Below the pieces are notes generated by a model. That model did not search any database, was not told the origin of the DNA, and saw nothing but the letters and a program-made list of their open reading frames with translations. DNA of 13,268 nucleotides, from positions 1 to 13,268 of the forward strand of contig JAGOTO010000001.1 of the NCBI GenBank assembly GCA_018061705.1, read 5' to 3'. Below are positions 6,920 to 13,268 of this stretch, one piece after another (within the stretch, counting starts at the first letter, position 1; each line of letters begins with the position of its first letter). The stretch is from Candidatus Saccharimonadota bacterium (lineage in GTDB: Bacteria; Patescibacteria; Saccharimonadia; Saccharimonadales; UBA4665). Made by a program: the position numbers and the translations under genes.

Positions 6920-9900
6920 ATGAGTAGGCAATATGCGGAGCGGCCACACGGGCGAAACGAACGAAGCCCGCTAGACGGAGGCCCCTACGGCGACTGGGGG
7001 TCTGAGTCTTCGTTTGACACCACCGGATCACGGGCAGTCTCTGACGGAGCGCAAGATGCTATCGATGACACCGATGGGCTTCTTGGCGATCATGATAATC
7101 CTGGTGGATCGAGCTATGCAGACGAACCAGGGGCGAATAACCCCGAACGCCTCCGTGAACTCGAGTCGCGCCCGGATGAAGGCAACGCATCTGATGCAAC
7201 TTCATACGAAGACGATAAGCTGGGCAGGGGCTACAGCGGATCAGGCAAACGGACAGGTCGAGTGGGCCCAATGAGTCCTGGCGCAAAGAGAGGTATGACG
7301 ATATTTGGGGTTGGACTTGGGGCTACTGTATTCTCGGCGATCTTTGCCTTTATATCGATGATACCACTGCGCATTGAGGCCATGGTTCGCAATTTTGAGC
7401 AGCAATATCTAGCTGTCACCTACGAGAATATCGAGCGGATCAGTATGAATATCTTTACTGACTACATTACTTATGTTGTCATGCCGGGTATGACCGGAAG
7501 CTGTCACAAGACTGTAGACCCGAGTTGTTCGTTTGTCGCTCCCGGCACCGATCCTATCAACAGGTTTTACCAGTCATGGATTAAGGCGAAGGTTGAGGTA
7601 GATTTAGCCGAGAATCACGGCCTCATCATCGGACGGGAGGGTGGCAGCACAACCACCAAAAAGTTCTATATGAATATCGATGGCAAGAAGATTGATATCA
7701 CTGACCTGCAAAGCGGCAAGGTGAGCTTGTATGATCTGCCTGGCACCAAGGAAGTGTCCCGGGCAGAAATTCGTAGAGCCGTTATGGGCGGCCTCGACAA
7801 GTCGCTACACCCCAAAGCGGCTTACAAACGGTTCGTCGTCAATGCTTATCTCAAAAGAGTGTTCGGTATACGATTCTGTGACCAGCATTGCAAATGGTAT
7901 GAAGGCACTCGGAATAAGATTGACGCAACAACCGCGAGCTACCAAGACAAAAAGCTCTCCTACAAAGTATGGGCTCTGCAGAGATTTGCACCAGAAAAGT
8001 ACCAGGTCGTCATTGGCTGTGTGCTCGACGTCAATCAGTGCGTGGACACGCTCGATCCAGCAACCAAGGGAGACCCTGTCCGTATGAGTCCTGCTCAGAA
8101 GGAATTAAGCGCGTTGGTCTCAAAGGCATCGATTGATGTGCTGTCAGACAACGATCTAACGAAGCTTGCTGCCAAGGCGCGGGAGGCGGGAGATATCGGG
8201 GTCCAGGAGTATGTAGTAAGGGAGGCGACCAGAAAGGTTATTGCTGTTATGCTCGGGGAAGCGGCAGCTGAATCGTTTGGCAATGCCGCTGGGCAAGCAG
8301 TCAGCAAATCAATACCAATCATTGGGTGGATAGTCTTTGGAGCCAAGGTTATACACTTCGTAGATGCCGCCCCAGAGGTATGGCAGTATACGACCTATGC
8401 GCTTCAGGCATCGACTGCACTTGGTGTCGCTGCTCATTTCCAGTCAAACGCTTCTGAGATGGAGTCGGGTAACGTCGACGAGACCATGCAGGGCGCTATC
8501 GACCTGTCCCTAACGGCCGATGCGCTGGACTCCGGCGAATTCGCCTCCGACATGACAGACACGCCCTTATACGGGGCTTTGAGCGGCATCACCAGTACAC
8601 CAGGATTAGGTTTCCTCAGTCCCAAGGCCTACGCAGCGGGAGTTCCTTCTCGGTATCTGTGCGATGATGGCGAGCCGGTAAATACCGCCAAGTCTCTGAC
8701 CTGTGAGGAAGAGTCCTTGGCGCAAACTAGTGAGTTTCTTACTGGACTCAAGGCCAGTATGAGCACAGCATTCCCTGGACTTAGCACAACAGCAGGTATC
8801 ATCGACACGCTCTGGGGATACGTCGAAGGGTTGTTCCCAGGAGAATATATCGTAAAGGCATTCCAAAAGGCCTGTGGCCTACCGACCGTAGTTCAAGCAT
8901 CTATCGGCGTGCTCCCGCTCTGTTTGCTCGCTGATAAAATTGGTGATGGCATAGATACCTTGGTCCAGAAGCTCTACACGCTAATACCAAACCTCCATCG
9001 TGGCGATGGGGGTAGGACGTACGATGTTGCTGCGGCTGGCTTCGATGTGATGGGCAATCGATCTGTCCGCGACACTCTAGGTGGCGTGGTCGCAACCCCC
9101 GAGCAGATAACCGCCGTCCGAGATCGATATATTGCCTCACAAAAGGCTGACTTTCAGAGCCGACCCCTCCTGTCTCGACTGTTTGCCGAGGACACGCCGT
9201 ACTCACTCGTTAGCCGCATAGCCCTAACTACGCCCAAACGAGACACGCAAAGCGTCTTCGTCGCTCTATTGAAAAATACCGTTCAGCCCGTTCGGCAGAT
9301 TGACGCTTCTGTTGCTCGACTAGGGCAGAAACAGGCCTTTGCATCAAGCCCGATGATAGCAACTGCCTTTGGCGTCACTCAATACATCGTTCCAGAGGTC
9401 CCCCTCCACCCTGGAGAATATTTCCGAACCAATTGCCTCCAAAGATACGATGAGGCAACTGGTGTTCTCGATAGCTCCGACTTTCTGAATAACGAGACCG
9501 TTGTCGACCCAAAGACAGGCGAACAAATGAATACGACACCCAACACTTGTGCGCTAGTGCATTCAGGCCTCGTAGCAATGGGTGCGCTAACTGGTGGCAT
9601 CACTCTGCCTCCCGATACCTCCGCGACGAGCTCCGGAGGTGGCACGGGTGATACTGGCGATCTTTTTGCAGACTCAACAAAAATTCCTTGCTATGATGAT
9701 CCAGGAACGAGCGAGGTCGAAACCAAGGATCTTGGAGAGCAAGACGGCTACAATGACGGGCAGAAAGTCCGGATTCGTGTCTGTGCAATCAGTAACATTG
9801 CGTCTGATGCCGGGGAGAGCAACCCTGGTGACACTTACTTTATCTCCGGAGCGGACGGAAGGGCAGTCATCAATTCACGATTGTCCGAGTCTGCCTTCAA

Positions 9901-10267
9901 ACTCGGCCAAGACATGGCGGCATCTATCGGCCAGACACCCCGGCTTGCTAGCGCTTTTCGGAGCATGGCCAAACAAGAGAGCTTGTGCGCCGCAAATTAT
10001 CAGTGTCGAAGTGGTGATTTTACGTATGTTGCCCAGCCTGGATTCTCAAACCACCAAATGGGCTTGGCCTTTGATTTTAGTGAACCGAGCGGAAAAGCGA
10101 GTACTAGCTCGTGCGAAGGGAGAGCGACCGACCCAGGCTCAGCGGTATGGCGCTGGCTTGAAGCGAACGCTCGGCGATACGGCGGCCTACAACAGTACGC
10201 CAACGAGGCCTGGCACTGGGACCCTCTCGGTGGCGCCAACAGATGCGGCGGAGGCCCGGCAGCATGA
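6920..10267 (+). CDS. Large VirB6-position membrane protein fused to a C-terminal VanY-like M15 carboxypeptidase
   Basis: The protein has 1115 residues. Residues 1-124 are hydrophilic and acidic (probably cytosolic). A strong membrane segment lies at about 125-150, with further hydrophobic segments at about 464-482 and 655-675. Its place after virB4 and its size fit a VirB6/TrbL-like channel component, but with so few clear helices that assignment is by position. A Gly/Ser/Thr linker near 888-910 leads to a peptidase M15B (VanY/LAS) domain. That domain shows SNHQMGLAFDF with metal ligands H1045 and D1052, and EAWHW with catalytic E1096 and ligand H1099. Such domains cleave D-Ala-D-Ala or related bonds of peptidoglycan stem peptides outside the membrane. 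All 18 cysteines lie after the first membrane segment and often pair closely, suggesting disulfides. The start at ATG 6920 follows AGGGG at 6904-6908. The stop overlaps the next start (ATGA). Confidence 0.85.
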   Translation: MSRQYAERPHGRNERSPLDGGPYGDWGSESSFDTTGSRAVSDGAQDAIDDTDGLLGDHDNPGGSSYADEPGANNPERLRELESRPDEGNASDATSYEDDKLGRGYSGSGKRTGRVGPMSPGAKRGMTIFGVGLGATVFSAIFAFISMIPLRIEAMVRNFEQQYLAVTYENIERISMNIFTDYITYVVMPGMTGSCHKTVDPSCSFVAPGTDPINRFYQSWIKAKVEVDLAENHGLIIGREGGSTTTKKFYMNIDGKKIDITDLQSGKVSLYDLPGTKEVSRAEIRRAVMGGLDKSLHPKAAYKRFVVNAYLKRVFGIRFCDQHCKWYEGTRNKIDATTASYQDKKLSYKVWALQRFAPEKYQVVIGCVLDVNQCVDTLDPATKGDPVRMSPAQKELSALVSKASIDVLSDNDLTKLAAKAREAGDIGVQEYVVREATRKVIAVMLGEAAAESFGNAAGQAVSKSIPIIGWIVFGAKVIHFVDAAPEVWQYTTYALQASTALGVAAHFQSNASEMESGNVDETMQGAIDLSLTADALDSGEFASDMTDTPLYGALSGITSTPGLGFLSPKAYAAGVPSRYLCDDGEPVNTAKSLTCEEESLAQTSEFLTGLKASMSTAFPGLSTTAGIIDTLWGYVEGLFPGEYIVKAFQKACGLPTVVQASIGVLPLCLLADKIGDGIDTLVQKLYTLIPNLHRGDGGRTYDVAAAGFDVMGNRSVRDTLGGVVATPEQITAVRDRYIASQKADFQSRPLLSRLFAEDTPYSLVSRIALTTPKRDTQSVFVALLKNTVQPVRQIDASVARLGQKQAFASSPMIATAFGVTQYIVPEVPLHPGEYFRTNCLQRYDEATGVLDSSDFLNNETVVDPKTGEQMNTTPNTCALVHSGLVAMGALTGGITLPPDTSATSSGGGTGDTGDLFADSTKIPCYDDPGTSEVETKDLGEQDGYNDGQKVRIRVCAISNIASDAGESNPGDTYFISGADGRAVINSRLSESAFKLGQDMAASIGQTPRLASAFRSMAKQESLCAANYQCRSGDFTYVAQPGFSNHQMGLAFDFSEPSGKASTSSCEGRATDPGSAVWRWLEANARRYGGLQQYANEAWHWDPLGGANRCGGGPAA
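10250..10254 (+). promoter_or_regulatory. Shine-Dalgarno GGAGG that decides the hydrolase start
   Basis: GGAGG ends nine bases before the ATG at 10264. The longer in-frame ATG at 10243 has no comparable site, so 10264 is the preferred start. Confidence 0.65.
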
Positions 10268-11427
10268 TCGTAAATCATCCAGCCATCGCCCTGTTTCGAG
10301 CGCTATTTACCCGTAGTCGGGTGGGTATCTTGCTCGTTGCTGCAGTGTTTGTGTTTGAATCATCTATGCCGCTCGTTGTCCGGGCGATCGACTGCCCGAA
10401 AGAATGGAACACACCCGCTTGTAGCGGCATAAAGTCGGGCGGCGGCACTGACTGGATCCCTTTTGCTAGCACTGGCTGCGGGGAAAGCGGCGTAAACCTT
10501 ACTGGAAAAGATATTCCTGAACTGGTGTGGAATTATTTCTACGGCCAGCTCCAAAACGACAACCTGGCCGCTGCGGTCTGGGGAAACATCAAACAAGAGT
10601 CACAGTTTGTCCCAAATGTAGTCGAAGGTGGTGAACGATCCAACGACCCGAGAGACGCCGGGACGGCTGGCTGGGGACTTGTGCAGTGGACGCCGGGCGC
10701 CAAAGTACTGGATGTACAGAAAAAAGCAAAGATAACAGGCCCTATCTACGAGGCAACGACTCAAGTTCAGATCGTTTGGTGGGAGATGGTCAATATTGCT
10801 CCGACCTCCAAAAAGGAGATTGTTAAGGAGTTTCTAAATACATCAGGGAGTCTCGAGGAAGCAGTTGAGTATTTCCGTAAAAATTACGAGGCAGGAACAC
10901 CCGGCAATAGACTAGCCTACGCAAAGGAAGCTCTGGCTAAATATGGTGGGGGTAAGGGATCTGGGAGTTGCAGCAACACAAGTCCAGACTGTGAGGCCGC
11001 CCAAGGAAATGCCAAGATACTGTGTGCGGCAAAGCGATATGACCCCGTGAGTTATGGTTGGGGCGCCGGGCATGGTGGGGGCGCCGCATGGCACAAAACA
11101 TGTCCAACCATCAACACAAAATGTTCTCTTGATTGCAGCGGACTCGTCAATATCGTCCTGTACGATCTCATTCGGATTGATTTGAGACAAAACACCTTCG
11201 GCCAAGTTTCGGACACCGAGCACTGGGAACGGGTCGCACTGGATGATCTGCAGGCTGGTGATTTGATCCAGCCGAATCCTGACCACGTTGAGATCGTCGA
11301 TCATGTCGAGGGTGACCGCGTCATAACTTTTGGCGCCCACTCAGCCAACAAACCCCAACCAGATCAGGTAGGACCTTCGTCATGGCCAAAATCCGGTATT
11401 GGCTTGCGGTGGAAGGGGACACTCTAG
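10264..11427 (+). CDS. Exported two-domain peptidoglycan hydrolase: lysozyme-like plus NlpC/P60
   Basis: The protein has 387 residues from the ATG at 10264, chosen over the ATG at 10243 because of the GGAGG site and the ATGA overlap with the preceding stop. A signal peptide or anchor (about residues 15-35, GILLVAAVFVFESS) precedes a Cys-containing linker. Residues about 75-220 resemble phage-tail/conjugation lysozyme domains, with GNIKQESQF (probable catalytic E112) and AGWGLVQWTPG. Residues about 255-387 form an NlpC/P60 cysteine peptidase with DCSGLV (C291), DHVEIVDHV (H341) and a later FGAH (H359). It should cut both glycan strands and peptide stems outside the membrane. Similar modular enzymes (VirB1-like, Tn916 Orf14-like) open the wall for secretion channels. 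Apart from catalytic C291 there are eight cysteines, consistent with disulfides. The distance to the next start is two bases. Confidence 0.88.
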   Translation: MIVNHPAIALFRALFTRSRVGILLVAAVFVFESSMPLVVRAIDCPKEWNTPACSGIKSGGGTDWIPFASTGCGESGVNLTGKDIPELVWNYFYGQLQNDNLAAAVWGNIKQESQFVPNVVEGGERSNDPRDAGTAGWGLVQWTPGAKVLDVQKKAKITGPIYEATTQVQIVWWEMVNIAPTSKKEIVKEFLNTSGSLEEAVEYFRKNYEAGTPGNRLAYAKEALAKYGGGKGSGSCSNTSPDCEAAQGNAKILCAAKRYDPVSYGWGAGHGGGAAWHKTCPTINTKCSLDCSGLVNIVLYDLIRIDLRQNTFGQVSDTEHWERVALDDLQAGDLIQPNPDHVEIVDHVEGDRVITFGAHSANKPQPDQVGPSSWPKSGIGLRWKGTL

Positions 11428-11429
11428 AG

Positions 11430-11855
11430 ATGCTCCCCTCTGTTAATCACCTACAGATGCGTCGACCGTTTCGTTTTTTGGTCTTCTCGTTTATCTGTCT
11501 GCTCGTAAGCTCGGTGTACTCGTCGAGCTCTCCTCGTGTCATAAAACTCGACAAAACAACAAACCCGCTTGGTCAGGTTAGTCATGCAGTTGCTAGTAGT
11601 GGCGGTGTCGACTTCGCGGCCGAATCAATTAATATCAAGAAGCACCGGTTCTTTGCGGACAAGGCTTGGTATATTGCCCTTGTCGAGTCAAAAAGACCAC
11701 AGCTTAACTCGGGATGGGTGATTCTAAAAAATGTGGATGGAATATACCAGCCCGTGCTGGGTCCAGGTACCGCATTTGCCTATGATGATGTTGTTTTTTT
11801 GCCCCCCGATCTATTGGCGTACCTGTTGGACTTAGGAGTTGTGTATGACCTATAA
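11430..11855 (+). CDS. Small exported or membrane-anchored protein of unknown function
   Basis: The protein has 141 residues from the ATG at 11430, which follows GGAAGGGG (11411-11418). An upstream ATG at 11382 would overlap the hydrolase gene by 46 bases, and an internal ATG at 11457 would still keep the hydrophobic segment. Residues about 10-31 (RRPFRFLVFSFICLLVSSVY) form a signal peptide or anchor. The mature part is a single small domain with alternating strands, including AWYIALVESKRPQLNSGWVI and PGTAFAYDDVVFLPPDLLAY. I do not recognise the family. Its position directly after the hydrolase and its export signal suggest an extracytoplasmic accessory of the secretion apparatus. The domain has no cysteine outside the signal region. 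The stop overlaps the next gene by 11 bases. Confidence 0.7.
   Translation: MLPSVNHLQMRRPFRFLVFSFICLLVSSVYSSSSPRVIKLDKTTNPLGQVSHAVASSGGVDFAAESINIKKHRFFADKAWYIALVESKRPQLNSGWVILKNVDGIYQPVLGPGTAFAYDDVVFLPPDLLAYLLDLGVVYDL
11834..11838 (+). promoter_or_regulatory. Shine-Dalgarno AGGAG that decides the last operon start
   Basis: AGGAG lies six bases before the ATG at 11845. This optimum spacing rejects the in-frame TTG at 11839 as the start. Confidence 0.7.
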
Positions 11856-12510
11856 CCCCCGAGTTCTTATAGTGTGTGTCGGGCTGTTGGTTTTGGGCGT
11901 GGCGGCGTATGGACCAGTTTCTCGCTGGGCTAAAGTTGGGGATGGCGGCACCGTCACTATATCAAGCGACCGGACAGGGGCGGTAATTGCTCTCAGTGCG
12001 GCTGGTCGATCATCTCAGATTATCGGATCCGGGTTGTCACGGATACAGCTCGACCCGGGGAGGTACCTTGTTTCGGCGGCCGATCGAGGACGAGTTGTGT
12101 ATCAGGTTTTTGAACTAGGCAGTCGAGAGAACAAAACAGTCTCAGTGCGTCTCGATACGCCCTCTCCCTCTAATAAGCCTGGTGATTTAACTATAGACGG
12201 TTCGCAAGAACTGCTCGATGTGGGCCTGTCGACAGAACAAATCAGGAATATTCGCATAGAGATTTTTCGATTCAAAAACACTGTCAGGTCCGCATCGATA
12301 GAACCAAAGAGTACTCGTCTGGCGCGACTCCAGGAGAATACACTGTCCGTCTCGCGGTATTTTAAGATTTCTATTGATGATACGCGCTATGATGCAGAGC
12401 TTGTAACTGGGGCTTCTGACTCCATCCGGCTTATTTTATTTTCGCCGGATAGCAAGAATGTCGTGTTTGACTCTGACACAACAAAAAATAGGTCGTATTA
12501 CGGGGACTAG
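11845..12510 (+). CDS. Exported PEGA-like domain protein
   Basis: The protein has 221 residues, starting at the ATG at 11845 because of the well-placed AGGAG. Residues about 7-25 form a signal anchor. Residues about 33-104 resemble a PEGA-type beta-sandwich, with GGTVTISSDRTGAVIAL, then GLSRIQLDPGRYLVSAADRG and a closing KTVSVRL strand. PEGA domains are small surface or S-layer-associated modules without enzymatic activity. The second half (about 115-221) is another strand-rich region (RNIRIEIFRFKNTVRSASIE and YFKISIDDTRYDAELV) that I cannot assign. It is probably an extracytoplasmic structural component and is the last gene of the operon. Its stop lies 22 bases from the end of convergent recF. 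No intrinsic terminator is visible between them. The PEGA assignment is by motif appearance only. Confidence 0.7.
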   Translation: MTYNPRVLIVCVGLLVLGVAAYGPVSRWAKVGDGGTVTISSDRTGAVIALSAAGRSSQIIGSGLSRIQLDPGRYLVSAADRGRVVYQVFELGSRENKTVSVRLDTPSPSNKPGDLTIDGSQELLDVGLSTEQIRNIRIEIFRFKNTVRSASIEPKSTRLARLQENTLSVSRYFKISIDDTRYDAELVTGASDSIRLILFSPDSKNVVFDSDTTKNRSYYGD

Positions 12511-12532
12511 TTGGTTATCTTCGCAGGCTTCA

Positions 12533-13268
12533 TTAATGTGGGCTACTGAGAGGGATTATGGTACTAGAGGTGAAGTGTTTAACTACTATATCCGCATCGG
12601 TAGTCGTAAGGAATGTCTGGTAGCGTTGTAGATAGGCGGTCAGGGCGCGGCGGCGGGACCCGTCGAGTTCACTGAACACATCATCTAGGAGAAGTATTGG
12701 CTGTTGGTTTGTTGCGAGGTGGAGCCTTTGAAGCTCAAGTATCTTCAGTGCAAGTGTTGTTGTCCGTATTTCGCCGCGGGACGCCATCGTTTGTGCTGAT
12801 TTATCATCAAACATCACTATCCAGTCTTCTCTGTGGGGGCCATATCCCGTATAGCCTCTCGCGATGTCTTTGGTCCTACCAAGCTCGAGCGCTTGGAGTA
12901 GCTGTGTTTCGTAATTCGCCGCCTCATAGCGGCTGATGTAGTCAAGTTTGACTCTGGTCTTTCTGCCTGAGAGCTCCTGGTATATTCCCCCTATTTCCTT
13001 GTTGTATGCGCTGATCAGTTCACAGCGATATCGATGAATGACAGCTCCGAGCTCGCTTAATCTCAAATCCCACGGGAAAAAATCGCTCTGCTCGGCTCCA
13101 GGTCGTTTGAGTAACGCGTTACGCTGGGCAAGCACACGCCGGTAGTTCTTGCGAAAGCTCGTAAACCCCGGGGTGGTCTGTTCAAGTACTTCGTCGATAT
13201 AGTTTCTTCTCGAATCAGGCGCACCCTGGAGGATAAGGAGGTGATTGGGCTCAAATAACACGGTTGGG
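12533..13268 (-). CDS. recF: RecF recombination and repair protein, C-terminal part (5' end outside window)
   Basis: The reading frame enters from the right edge as PTVLFEPNHLLILQGAPDSR, a hallmark of RecF, so the GTG at 13261 is an internal valine and not a start. About 244 C-terminal residues are present of a family length near 360. The N-terminal Walker A is outside the window. Visible motifs are the ABC-type signature ASRGEIRTTTLALKILEL and the Walker B PILLLDDVFSELDGSRRRAL. RecF is an SMC-like ATPase that helps load RecA at gapped DNA. The gene is convergent with the secretion operon, and its TAA is at 12533-12535. It is a housekeeping gene and suggests that the operon is chromosomal. 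Confidence 0.95.
   Translation of the reverse strand, partial: PTVLFEPNHLLILQGAPDSRRNYIDEVLEQTTPGFTSFRKNYRRVLAQRNALLKRPGAEQSDFFPWDLRLSELGAVIHRYRCELISAYNKEIGGIYQELSGRKTRVKLDYISRYEAANYETQLLQALELGRTKDIARGYTGYGPHREDWIVMFDDKSAQTMASRGEIRTTTLALKILELQRLHLATNQQPILLLDDVFSELDGSRRRALTAYLQRYQTFLTTTDADIVVKHFTSSTIIPLSSPH

Noticed and set aside
9594..10316. 240-codon plus-strand open frame overlapping the M15 domain
   Set aside because: It lies out of frame inside a gene with clear catalytic motifs, has no domain signature and no ribosome binding site.
11441..11459. Third leaderless promoter before the ATG at 11457
   Set aside because: The hexamer at the expected distance is TAATCA, a poor -10 match, and the site lies inside a tightly packed operon.

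Overview
The window most likely comes from a Patescibacteria (CPR) genome, best guess Candidatus Saccharibacteria (TM7). This inference rests on gene content and order: a PrgI-family membrane protein, a VirB4-type ATPase pair, a giant membrane protein and a modular cell-wall hydrolase, next to recF. The standard code applies, because TGA ends several genes and tryptophan is TGG. No database search was possible, so the taxonomy is an inference.

Layout. Positions 1-449 hold the 3' part of an IS982-like transposase gene, cut by the window edge and carrying an in-frame TGA. Positions 450-662 are non-coding and contain inverted repeats and a near-consensus promoter. Positions 663-2684 encode a PP2C-type Ser/Thr phosphatase with long N- and C-terminal extensions. 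After a 150-base gap with a hairpin-forming repeat and an extended -10 promoter, a tight run of eight ORFs (2835-12510, plus strand) follows. They encode a PrgI-like protein, a TraC/VirB4-N-like protein, a 23-residue mini-ORF, the VirB4 ATPase, a 1115-residue membrane protein ending in a VanY-type M15 peptidase, a lysozyme-like plus NlpC/P60 hydrolase, and two small exported proteins. Intergenic gaps are at most 23 bases and several stops and starts overlap, so this looks like one operon. A convergent, 5'-truncated recF (12533-13268, minus strand) closes the window.

How it may work together. VirB4 would power a type IV secretion-like channel, with the PrgI protein and the large membrane protein in the membrane. 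The three wall-cleaving domains (M15, lysozyme-like, NlpC/P60) could open peptidoglycan for the apparatus, or the wall of a partner cell in an epibiotic organism. No VirD4 coupling protein, VirB11, relaxase or pilin is visible here, so a DNA-conjugation role is not shown. The phosphatase could regulate the operon or be a substrate; neither is demonstrated.

The main observations are two apparently leaderless promoters with identical -10-to-ATG spacing, the translationally coupled mini-ORF between the two VirB4-like genes, the channel-protein/carboxypeptidase fusion, the paired cysteines confined to exported proteins, and the phosphatase with an 11-residue perfect repeat.
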